Below are positions 25,641 to 38,700 of a stretch of DNA of 64,000 nt, piece by piece (the stretch's first letter is position 1; every line of letters starts with the position of its first letter). Both the position numbers and the translations under genes were made by a program. Source of the DNA: Lepeophtheirus salmonis (Eukaryota; Arthropoda; Copepoda; Siphonostomatoida; Caligidae); NCBI RefSeq assembly GCF_016086655.4, contig NC_052136.2, positions 5,270,001-5,334,000 of the forward strand, read 5' to 3'. Below the pieces are notes generated by a model that worked only from the letters and a program-made list of their open reading frames with translations, did not search any database and was not told the origin of the DNA.

Positions 25641-28072
25641 AAAAATCAAATAATAATATCACATTGCACGGGTCACTAGCAACAACGTCAAAAAACACCT
25701 TCATAGTCGCCTTTCTTACAAATTTATTACAAAATTTGATTTAAAATACTCAAAAATGTGACTATAATCGGAGGAGAAAAGAGATTAGAAAAATTTCTAA
25801 ACATAAAATTATACAATTGAAATTATGTGAAGTTAAAAGAAACCTGATACTGTTTCAACACTTTTTTTTCTTCCTCTTAATTAATTGTAGCAGAATTAAC
25901 ATACACAGACTAAGATTTTAACACAACTTATTTCACTATTTTTTGTCAAGTTAAAGATTAAAATAACCAAAAGTTTTTTTGCATTTGATTACAAACCTAC
26001 CAAACTATTCGTGTAGCAAGAGAAGGCTGCAGAACTTTAAAAAAATATAGAATATAGAAATGACGTAGCTCATGGATAACTCGCTCGCTAGAAATTATTC
26101 TCTTGAACTCAATGTGCGTAGGTTTGCGCCCAGTAATTACTAGAGAAAGAAAATATACTTTATGTATATAGTCTTCGCACAAGATTCCTGGGTTAGACGG
26201 AGTAGATGTAATACTATAATGTTTACTTATACTGAATCAGTGTTCTAATTAAAGGACCATATAAAATAAATTACTTTTAATTAGAAACTAAGAAAATGAA
26301 ACATATTATATTTTTTGAATAATGTGTTGAACTACTAATATTCAAAATATGTTATAACACACTAACACAAGATTCTTGATCCCGGATCAGTATGAAAGGT
26401 AGATCCGATTAATTTGCTTTCACAAATCTGTTCAATCTATAACAAACATGCATGCAATGGTTTTTTATAAATATAAAATAACTCAGAAGAATAAGCAATT
26501 CAAGAAAAAAATGTAACACTCGTAAGGACTGTTTTCTTTGTACTGAGCCTTACAATTTCTCAACGATTAGTGATTTTTAGCTTTGATATAAGTATATCAA
26601 CTGATATCAATACTATAAAACAGCAAAAACAATCAAAAACTACAATGCTCTTCCAAAAAATTACTTTTACCCTTCAAAAAAGTAGATGATTTTCTTAAAC
26701 TTTTTGCTACAATAATATGCATTATATCAAATAATTGTGATTTAAATTTTATAGCTCTATTTTTTTATTGTTGTTGATCTCTTATTCTTAATTCTTATCT
26801 CTAGAACACAAAAGTATATTTTTTATATTTAAAATGTAATTTTCTTGCTTTGAAAATATATGTAATAAATATGTTACCTGGTCACAAAAATGTTGTTGCA
26901 TTGGGCAATTAGCAATTATTAGGAGTCAATAACATTAACTATGGTTACTTCCTTGTTTTTATAGTAATTATAACATTGGCATATGGCCAACATCATGTCC
27001 TATCATGTGATAACCACAGAATATATTTAATTATAGGTAAACTATTTCTTGATTATGTTTTAATTATACTATTTATTTCGATTTTACTTTTTATTATATA
27101 ATTCGGAGAAAAAAATGTAAATGCATTTTAAACAATTGTAAATCCAAATACTAATAAGACTTGGGGCACTTGCAACATCAAAAAAACAACAGTCTAAAAA
27201 TTATTATGAAAGAATCAATAGTTATCAACTTTTCTTCGGGAGATTGGATAAAAACTATTTTTGAGTGATGTATTTTTTTGAGGAACAACATTTTTGTAGT
27301 ACTCTAGTCAGTTTTTTATTATTTTTCATGAACCTTCTTGATATCATTTTTATTATGGACTTTTTTGAAAACGGATAATATTATTTTATCAAAAATCAAA
27401 CTATGAGGATATGTTTAATAGATTTTTCAATTGCGTCGAAAATTAACAGTTGCAACAAGTACTGCAATTGTCTTGGCTAAAAATATTATTTAGTCTATAT
27501 TCTTGAATTTAAAACACAAATTTTATATTTCTAACTCTTGCAACCGTCCTTGTCTACGGATACAGTTGGAACATTTGGCGTGTTGCATTCAAATACAGTT
27601 TTTGGAGAATCTATGAACTAATACAGGTTTAAAATAAATTTTAATAATATAATTTTTTTGTAAGTATGTCGTTCTAAAATTTTGTTAATCAAACTCAATG
27701 TAACTGGCTATAATTGAGCCACCAATGAAAATGTTTTCAACTGTTCCCAGTATCTCATATGTAAAAACACAATATCCCAAGTTATTTAAATTAATTATTT
27801 AAAGGTTTTTTTAACTACCTCTTTAAGTATTACCTTCACAATTACATGTTGTATATGTGTAATTTGCTAAAACATTTGAACAACATCATGACATTTATGC
27901 ATAGAAGAAGTATTTAGACTTAATTGCAACCTTACCTGTACATACGTAAAAGCCTTTCACTTGTTACAACTTTTATGATAGTAATTATCAACAGTATGAT
28001 AACTCTGTATCTAAAAAAGAATGGTTCATAAGTTTGTTTGTTTTTTTAAAGTATATCTTTTGTGACGTCATT

Positions 28073-28115
28073 AACATTGTTTTCCTTTTTTAATAAAGTA
28101 TTTTTATTGACGTCA
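28073..28115. promoter_or_regulatory. Two perfect CRE-like octamers
   Basis: TGACGTCA, the palindromic CREB/ATF-type site, occurs at 28073-28080 and again at 28108-28115, 35 bases apart. In DNA this AT-rich the octamer should be rare. No gene is recognised next to them, so any role as an enhancer or promoter element is inference. Confidence 0.35.
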
Positions 28116-31100
28116 TAAATAGCATAATAATTGAAGAAGACATCCATTTTTGGACTCCTCCTTGCTATTTTATTACAGAGAATCCAAAAAATTACAACAA
28201 ATCTTTATTGTACATAATCAAATGATTTTAAGCAAAAATAAGCCTTAACACTTCCCTTGAATACTACTTAATCTCAATGATAAACAAATATAATCAAAGT
28301 GGTATGCCCTGAAAATCCAATAAAATGACGAATTCTATTTCGAAGATTTTTTTGGGATTGGTTGGGTACGAGAAAAGTAGAAAATAAGAGAAAAATATTA
28401 CACTCTCTCCATAATAATAGTTAATTTCTTTTCCACACCATAGAAATAAGATTGTATAACGAATGACTAACATATTTTAATACATATTAGGGTTTGTTAT
28501 ATAATAAAACTAAACATAAGAGATATATATATTTTTCTAGTTAATAACAAGGTTAATTTCCTATTATTTGTTGGTCTTACTTTGTCATCCAAAAGTTGTA
28601 TATTTTTGGATCAATATGAATATAAAATTGTTTAACTGTTATAAAACCTGTCTGTTTAGGTCCTCAAAATACTAACATCATAGTTATGTATAATACAATA
28701 AATTATATAACTATGTAACAATATAATATGTTCGTATTTTTTACAAGATATGTGCATTGCTCGTCATCTGATCCGATATATCTTTTTTGGCTTAAAAAAC
28801 TAAAAATATTTTTTTTACAAAAAACAATAAAACTTAAGACTAGACGTGATCGAAAAAATCAGGACCCATACAATAAATAGTGCCCTTATTTCTAATCATA
28901 TGACAAAAGGTAAAAATAATGGAACAAATCACAAACTGGAAGTGAATGAGCTTAAATAGGTAGAATCCAAAATAATAGTGTATCTAACTTTGTTAATTTT
29001 GTACAATGAACTTTTCTCTAAAAAACGTTTATTCTTTCCCAATAATTTATGTTCTCAAAGAAAAAAAATCAAGGAAAAAGTATGAATGTTCAGTTATTCA
29101 ATCAAAATTTTAAGCTTAACCGCATGTAGTGAAATACTATTTCATATTAACGTAAAAAGTATTTATGAAATCTCAGCGCAAAATATCTATTTTTAAAACT
29201 CACTTCACAAGATTTTTTTAAATTGTCACAAATTAAACTCTAGAAACATAGTCCAAAAATGCTCACTTGGTAAAAAAAAATGAAGAATTATTACCTTTAT
29301 TGATCATTATTTTGAGATTACTCATCGCCCTTAAAATTTCTAAATTTCATACTTTTCTAGCTTTTGACTTAAAAAATATATTTCAAAAAAAAATTACATC
29401 TTATTTTATACGTAAAAGAAAAAAAATTGTGGACTATAAGCGGTACAACAATGTTTTGTTTATCTATTTTTTTATAAGAAATAATCATTTCTTGAAAAAA
29501 AACTATTTAAATAATTTTGAAAGTTGTTTTTTTATCATATGCAGTTTTCTATAAATTGCTTTATTTTTCTTATGTGGACTATTTGTTCCAAAATTGTTAT
29601 GTAATGAAACTTCAAGTGCATAGCTCAACTTCAAAACATTGATAAAGTTGGCTTAACCTGTATATTTCTTCACTTTTATCCTCTCAACATTAAAAAAAAA
29701 ATCAAATTTAGGACCTATTTTACGTATTGTGTATGATTATGTTGTAATGTTATTATCAAAGGAACAAACTATGTCAAACTTGACAAATAAGCACAAATTG
29801 TCAATCATTTGAGTTGTATGAGCATGTGTATAATATTTGTAATTAACCATAAGAAAATAACATAGATACATATTTATGATAAGTGTACGGGCGTTATTTG
29901 CTTTCCTTTTTCCCCACTTTAGTCATAAATCCCTTGTCTTATATATAGTTTGTATTTCTTAGGAAATAAACATACTAATCCATATTTGTGGTAAGTAATG
30001 AGTTTTTTATTTAAAGTTTTTGTCAAAAATAATTGTTAAGAATAAAATTTGTAATTAAATAAATATTTTATGAAATTTGTAATTTTGTATCTAAAAAATG
30101 TTAAACACTACATATCATAGTTTATAATTTTTTTTTTAAATGACTTATTTGGGACAAGGAAAAATTTCGTCTTCATTCTAGGTGTATTGAGTTCTTTGTA
30201 TAAGCTATAAAAAATATATGCTTTCAAAACTATGGTTCTCTTGAATATCTTTTATACACATCATCAAATTTTTAAATGAATTATGCAAAATAAAAACAAT
30301 AGAAAAGCTTAAACATCCTACAGATAAAAATTATTCGATATTCGTACAAATGCAAATTCACAAGTAGATAAAAGAACTATGAAATTGTGAAGATTTGTAT
30401 AATGGGCATTATTGGGCCCAAATTGACTCTCATAAATCAAAACTTAAACTTTTAATAAATTTTTGGTTATATTAACTCATTCAAGTTGTTTGAATATTAA
30501 GCCTATTTTTGACAAAAGTATGTCAAAGAAATATTTTTTTTAGTGACAAAATTATATATGATGTAGAAACAACCAATTGGAATTTTTTTTTTTAACATTA
30601 TTTTTGTGTTAAATCACGAAGTAATGTTATGTATATTAATAGACAATATTGAGTATGAATATCATTAAATTGAATTGGAAATTTAACTAATATTAGGTGT
30701 AATAATACTTCAAATTCTTAGAGTTGTGTTTTTTATAGAAAAGTTTCCTACTTTTTATGAGAAGAAAGGTATGTAGGTTCATTATTTTATTATCTTAAGT
30801 TGTCACAATATTATCTTTATTGAATAAGACAATATTATCTTTAATGAATGTCACAACCTTTCGTTAAAATGGGAAAGAAAGTCAACCACTTTCTTTTTTA
30901 AAACATATACTCGTATTGATAAATAACAAGTCAAATTTACTACTTGTTTGGATTATTTAAAATGTATCTTAAGACCTTTACCGGATTTCTAAAAAGTAAG
31001 GCTATAAAAAAATTACTATTTTTCTGAAATTTATGAAATATAAATAAAAGCTTGAAAAATTTAATTAAATAATTCAAAGGGTCTTTAATTATTTTATAAA

Positions 31101-34100
31101 CATTAAATGAATGTTTTGATGTTTTGAGCAGATAAAATAACGATGATTTAAAAATTAATATAAAACATTCGTTCAATCTTTTAAAAAACATTCTTAATGT
31201 AATATGCATTGTAGATGTTATCATAGTAACTTATACATATTCGTGCAACTCTAGATATAATTTATTTAGTATTTTACCTATTAATTAGCTGATTTTAGAG
31301 AACATTGAATTATACACATATTTGTAGAGATTGAAGAGATTTGTCAGAGGGAATTTATCCTATCAACCTTTAACACTGATGAAGGATCTACAATCATGTT
31401 ATTGTGGAATAAACTTTTAAGAGCTTTCATTTTCTTTAAATGTGCATTTGACAAATATAAGTACTATAATATTAACGACTTAATTACTTCTTATCAAAAT
31501 CATAATGTCGGGATTTATTTTTACTTTTTTTTACCAAAATACTTCAAAATTGATAATGGAGAATATAATGTTAAATTTTTTATACTCCGGTGAGTAGATT
31601 TTTTTTTAAATTAAAAAACATTTACAAACATAACTTGTTATATAGAATAAAACTTATTTAAATCCCTGTTCATCCAATTTTTTCATATTCATCCTAAGGT
31701 CAGATAAATAATAAAAATAATTAAAAAACTTTAATTGAAATCTAGATAGTTTATTAATTCCAAAATTGGAAATAACTCAGAACTACTGAATAATGAACTA
31801 TATAATGGAAGTATATGATAAATCAAAAATTTATATAGAAGATGTAGCACTAGATTTTACAATGATGTTTCAGTTTTTGGTAGTGTTGTGACGATACCAA
31901 TATTCTCGCTACCAATTCTCCTCCCAAAATTGGCATCTGCATTTTCGATTGAAAATAAATAATAATAAAGGTAGTTTACAAGAATTTACAGAGAACGTCA
32001 TCAATAGTCCAATATTTTTATGACAAAATGATGTTGTAAGTTCCAGGCCCTATACAACTTCGTTATAGAAGCGTTTTAAATGCGTAGTTTTAATTTAAAT
32101 GGCATACATTTTTTTTTTATATTATTAAAAATTACAGGATTTTGTGGGAAAACTAATTCATATAAAATTATATTTTGATCAATAGTATTATATATGTATC
32201 TAGCATACAATGATAAAAGTATTATTATATCATTGTAGTTGTATTGATTTATAATCAGTGAACCTGAAAAAAAAAATTATGTACAAATAAAAATGATTAA
32301 TACGGAAATGACATCATACAAACAAAATGAATAACCTCCTGACATAGGAAGATACACCTATTTAATTGAAAATAATTATTGATATCCTTCGTATTTTTTA
32401 AATTATTACATTATTTTATAGCAATTTCAAGGTCATTTTACAACAAAAAAAAAAATCTTTAATTATAACTGGAGAAGTCGTTTTTGAGTCAAAAAGTAGA
32501 CTGACGAGGAAATCAATTTTTCCCCTTGCCTACCAGAGGTACATTTTCTTTATATTCACTTCTAATAAACTCATAAATGAATAAAGGGGTCATTTTTAAC
32601 CCTAAGGTTTTAACCCTCAGTACAGTAATCACCGTTTAGTTAAGGGGGATCTGATTGGAGTAACCCTGGATGACTCACCATTAATAGGGCCGTTAAATAC
32701 CATTTCTGAAAAAATGCTGTTGGCCATCCCCTCTCTCCCCGTCCAACTTAAGATGATTATGGTGTTGAACCTACTACACTAACTAACCTGACGCCACTTC
32801 TTCCTTGTTTATTTCTGAGAACAAAAAATAATTGCTTTTGTTTCAAATCTAACGAAATTAAAGGTATTTTATTTAAATCAATATTTTGAGTTTTTTCATG
32901 TTTAATGATCCAATGTTTAAATATTTGCAGTTGCATATGCAAATTGTTTGAGCCACAAAATTTATCAAACTGATCAAATGGATGATTCTAAACCTCATGT
33001 ATCAAATATGAAACCTATACATCATGGGATTAGTTAATGTTCGTATCTTAAAGTATTGTTTGAAAATATTTAACACTTGAGGCTTAATTGATATCTAGAG
33101 TCCAAAATTTATTATTAAATTTTCTATCACATAATGTCAAATCTGGCAGTAGTAAAGACCATTTATACATATACCTATGACGTCCAAATCTCCCTCCTTT
33201 CATTTTTAATGTGTATATTTCATAAAATAACTTATTTTTGCTAAATGAATGTTGTTTGCTCTAAGCATGGATTACTTTACATCTGGAAATTAACTTTTTA
33301 AACAACATAATATCTTCACCTTACTACTTTTATTTGATTATATAAAAATTATTTAATATTTTATATAGTTTTGTATATTTATGCGTCAGTTATTAATTAA
33401 TTCTCTTACTTGGATGTTTTTATAGGAATCGATTTGGCTGGCATAGTCTATGGAACTCTTTTCCAACAGTTGTATTTATACATCTACTATGAAAATGGAG
33501 TATTTTTTAACAATATAAATACACAATAAAATTACATCGAAATAATACTCAGATTTCCGATATTTTTTACTCAAACAATTTCATTTGAAGCTTAAACAAA
33601 TAGATGATCATTAATTAAACAATATTTCATTCTAAGATATCTCATTTACTAGTAATATTGATTTGATTTCCAGTTTTTTTAAAGCAGGGATGTCTCGAGG
33701 TTAAGACCTATAATTTTTAATCTTCCGCTATGATTGTTTTTTAGCATTTAAATTGAATTCTCTCAAAACTGGATGATCAAATGCAAAATATAAGAGCACA
33801 TTTAAAATTAACCAAAAAGTTTACAGAGTATAAATTATATTTCTCTATGTCTAACTTTTTTTTCTTATTCAAAATTGGGTCAAGAGTCAAAATACTCAAA
33901 CGATAACAAACATTCTCGATAACCAGATTTGTTATAGAAAAAATAAAGACAGATTCGTAGTCAAATACTATTAAAACTAAATATGGAATTTTTAGTAATA
34001 AAGAGTGACATTTTATTTAAGTTTATTTAATTATTTTCTTCAATTAAATGGGAAAAAAATATTTTATTTCATTTGCAAGGTAAGAGATGAAGGTTGAATG

Positions 34101-35598
34101 CATATTGTATATTTAGCTATTGTTTCATTCATACTTTAAGTAAGAAATATCTTGTCTCCCATTGATTCAGCCTAACTTAGCATCAACTATTTCCCCCAGA
34201 GCAAAAAAAAATCGAGCCAGATAGAGTAACAGAAGCGCGTTAACAACTGGAATGGGTAAGCCCTAAACCTCTGCCTAAAATCAAATTAAGTTATGTATCT
34301 CAATTTAGTCCGAAGGAATGGGTGATAATCATTTTTTTACAATTACGTTTTGATCTTGACCTCACAAAATTTAATGTATTTTTAATGAGACCATAGTTAA
34401 TCTTCGTAAAAAGTTTAATCAAAATTGATCCGTAAGTTTTGCTGCAATCCGGATGGCTAACAAACAAAAATTATATGTTACAAAAATATTTTTACCATTT
34501 GTTTCCCATGGAAAAGTACAAAATTATATGATTACATTTTTAAATTTAATGAATTAATAGAAACATTACGATCGACAATCAATAATTTATTAATGTTTAT
34601 TAGACTGGTTTATTTATAACTTTTTTGGGAAATGTTATGCTTTCATAAGTTTTATCATGAATTTTAGTAAAACATAGTTACTGACAAATTTTTGGCAATT
34701 TTGAAAAAGTTTAAAAGGTCACCAACGGCTTTAAAGCTTTAAAAGATGATCTTTTTTGTCTTACCAGTTCCAAGGAATAACTTTAGAACACGCAAAAGTC
34801 CGAATCCAAATACAATGACAAATAAGATCAATGCTTTTTTCTATCAGGTCTTCCTACAATTTGCTAACCCAATGTAAATCTAATGGGGATTTAGAATGAA
34901 CTTAATTTTTCCAAGTTATTTTGATTTTTTTATCTTTTCTACGCACTCCCTCCGTATAAATGATCTACAGGTGTTGAGGTCCTGAACATTTTGGCTACAA
35001 CTTTTAACTGTAAAAATGCAAGTAATAATATTGTAGGCAATTCAAGACTTAAAATACTTTCTATAATCTTTTTTCCATAGTCACATACACTTTGTTATCA
35101 TAACTTATATTATTACTATATTTTTCTAATATCTATCAATGTAAATAATCCATTTTTTCCTTGAACTCATGCTGTTAGCTTTTTGTAGACATGATAGATT
35201 TTTTAATAAACTAGTACAAACCTTAAATTATGGTAGAAAGTCCGTTTAATAATATGATGTATTTTGTATCATAAATATTCTGCAATATTACTGTATAATT
35301 GAATAAATTTATATTGATAATGTGCGCTTTGAGCAATTGGCATACAGTTTTCTTTTTCACCCTTACTCCGTTTCAATCAAAGAAAATAACTTAAGAAAAA
35401 ATTGACATTCAAATTTTTTAAAGATTACTTACTTACATAAAATATGTTTTTTAATAAATAAATACTATCACCCTCCATTTGGAAGATAATTAAAGAAGAA
35501 GAGATTTTTGTTGAATTTAATTTTTAAAACTTCAAAGCCGTTGTGTCGCCTCTAAAACTTTCTCAAAATAGTTCAAAATTCGAGATAAAAATCCCTAG

Positions 35599-35700
35599 GG
35601 CGTTACTTGAGACGTGGCATTAGATATCATACATCAAACACATCAAGACATTTTCGAACCTTGCAGAAGGTACTCAAACTTTTAGAAAGAGCATATAAAA
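35599..35700 (+). other. Candidate exon with basic helical segment
   Basis: After a possible acceptor (AATCCCTAG, ending 35598) the frame reads RYLRRGIRYHTSNTSRHFRT then LQKVLKLLERAYKKI. It is rich in Arg, Lys and Leu, unlike chance AT-rich frames. A GTACTC donor at 35670 or continued reading are both possible. I do not recognise the protein. Confidence 0.2.
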
Positions 35701-38700
35701 AAATAAGATGTAGTTTTTGTTTTTTACGCAAATTTGCTATAAATATTATGTTTGTATTTATTTATTTTAGATGCTAATGTTTTTAGTTTAGATATATGAT
35801 TATTTTATGTTTGTAGACCTTAATCTGGTGAAAAAATTTTAAACGATAATGTTTCATTATATTTTTGTAAATGCATCTTTACCAGAAAATTTTAGATAAT
35901 TCTAATTTTTATAAATTATCTTTTGTCTAAATAAAGGTTAATGACTATTTTTACCACTCTGCATATTTTCGATAAGGTATATAAGCCCAATTAAAAAAAA
36001 AAAAAAATAAGAAATGGACCAGTCTACTTTATATAAGAAAAAATAAATATATGTTATGCTCATTTTGATAATCATGTTATATTTATATGACATCCCAATA
36101 CTTTGATGAATCGAATAAAGTTTTGGCGTTGCTAAGTTAAACCAGCTCTAAGTGATTAAACAAAAAGTAAAATATTTTGCAACTATTTTTTGTCTCTCTT
36201 TTACATAACTTTTTTATAGTTCATAGATTAAAATCATTCAATTTCATACATATATATATATATTTGAAAAATGTTACAGACTAGGACTGACGTAATAAAA
36301 AAGTGATGTACTTACATAATGCATTGAATAGCATAAATATGCAATGTATATATGATGTAATTTGCTCTCATTTAAATGATAAAAGACGGAGAATTTCATA
36401 TACATATACATTTCAAGTCCCTTTTATAAAAATTGTCAAAACACAGATTATTATAAAAATGATATAGCTTTTACAAAAATAAGTACTAGCCTATAAGACT
36501 ATTTCTATTTTTAAACATATAGGTAAAAGATATTAGAAAGCCCAATAGTGTATGAAGCGACATTGCTCCTGTGAAAAATGTGCTCTGAAGAAATTATTCT
36601 CTTAACCTTTTCTAAAACATCTCTGACTCTATTAGGTATAACAATAACATAAGTATTATATTTATCTATTTACATTCTCATTGATATTGTATATCAAATA
36701 TATTAGTTATTACTTTTTTAAGAATCATACATCAATAGTTTTTCTTTAAATTAGTTTTATCTTATATTAATTCATAAAAATTAAAGAATTAAAGTATTTT
36801 TTGAGGATTCTAGTCAAAATTGTACGGGAGAAGGGAGGGTACTATTCCGATTCCGATTAAATGAATTTAGGTATTATCATGTGTGTCTCAAGATTGTAAA
36901 CATCTTTACAATAATGTCAGATGGGAAAATTAGCCCATTGGTTGAGACAAAAAAACAAACAAATGAGGACTTAAAAGTTGATTTACTGCGTAAAATCAAT
37001 TGAAATTTTAATATGGTCTGATTCTGGACCGAAATATATATAATTTTGCTGTGTGAAATCATTAGTACAAAACGTCTTATTATTGGAAAATATGGCTTAT
37101 TTTTGTAGATTGAAGTATAAAAAGTCAATGCATATATGATATTATAAAAAGGAGTATCGATTGAGTGTTACACTATAAGAATAAGGCTGAATAGCCTTGA
37201 GAAGTTACAGGGTTTTCTTATTTTTTAAATTCACACTCTGTTGCTTCTTGATCCTAATGTCATAAATATTATGGTAGCAATGTTTTTTTCTATAGGCAAA
37301 CTTCCTTGATTGTTAGTAAGAGGGTTTTATTATTTAATTCGTCTATTGAACCCTTCAGTAATGATTGATACTATCTAGAACAAGTGCACACTGTTTATTT
37401 ATCTCAATACTTATATTCTATGAGAAGATGCATACTTTTTAATGCAAAAAAACTTTCAAACTTGGGTTCATCCATGTTTTGAAATGGTCAGTAAAAAAAA
37501 GTATAAGTAATTTAATTTGTGGAAAAATTAATGGATCCTTAAATATATGAAAAAAATAGCAGATCTATCATATGTTAGACTTTGGTGGAATAATTTAAAG
37601 AAAAAAAAATTGAGTTCAATGTCTTTGGTCTCCCCTACTCCTAATTATGCAATTTTATTCTTAAAAAGGAAAATTGTCTCTTTTTTTTAGCCTAAACACC
37701 ACATTGGGAAATACTAGTTTAAGTTTTGTAATAAAATTGTCAAGTTAGAAGATTCACAAATATATACCTACCTATTAATATACTAATAGTTTATTTTAGA
37801 TAAAAAATATTATAAAAATAATTTATAACAATTAGATTAATAAAAATAGCAGCTTATTTCCATGCTAAAAACTGCCGATGAATACAAAACAGAATTTTTA
37901 TAAATACAAAAATGATTGCAAGATCTCATATTTAGATAATAAACTCTGCAACAAGATAGCATATACTCTATGAATGAGTTTCGTTTTGTAACATATATTT
38001 GACTTATTTTATAAACAATTAATTATGAAATAAATTATCACCATTTCTTAGTTTGATTCACTTAAATTATCACTTTTTTCTTCAATAAATCAATCCCTTT
38101 TTAATTTAATTTATAACTTTTTTGATTTTGTGATGTGGCATACACTTTTATTTTGGTTTAATCAAAACTTCAACTTATTGTCAGGTATTATTTTAATTAT
38201 ACTTTTAAATAAGCTGTTTGTAATCTTGTTTTATTATATGTCATTTCTGTTTTTAACACTCTGTATGCCAACTGTATGTCTAATAATAAGGCATCTCTAA
38301 TGAATTAGTATAAAAAATCAATAAAAATGTAATTAATTCTTTTATTCTTTTTTTAACTCAATAAAAATTTTGGAAATTTGTGTGGAATTTATTTACAAAA
38401 ATATTTAATAATATTTTTTATTAAATTTTCAATCTTCATACATAAATTATTTGAGTTTTATCCTTGAAATATTAAAATAAATACAACTTCAAATTTTGGC
38501 ATAATAATTTTAACAGCTAGAATATTCTTTCTGAGAGTTTGAAGAATTCTGAAAAGGTATTTTTATATATTAAAAAAAGGGCTCCATTTTCAATCGAGCT
38601 TGATATAATAACTTTAAAAATTAACACTTCAATGTGTTTAGCTGTGTTTGACTCCACCTATATGTAGTGGGCTTGGATTTTATTTCATTGTTGACCATCG

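Noticed and set aside
25997..26182. Minus-strand frame containing ITGRKPTHIEFKRIISSERV
   Set aside because: No ATG start, no clear splice sites and no recognised motif; not strong enough to annotate.
26884..27297. 14-bp inverted repeat ACAAAAATGTTGTT about 400 bases apart, possible MITE ends
   Set aside because: No further similarity beyond the core and no target duplication; could be chance in AT-rich DNA.
29267..31224. Several 90-codon frames rich in Phe, Ile, Lys and Asn
   Set aside because: These amino acids are what random AT-rich DNA encodes; no motif or splice support.
32750..32830. Possible tRNA-derived or SINE promoter boxes (GGTTCAACACC) on the minus strand
   Set aside because: The spacing to the A-box-like TGGCGTCAGG is too short and no cloverleaf can be drawn.
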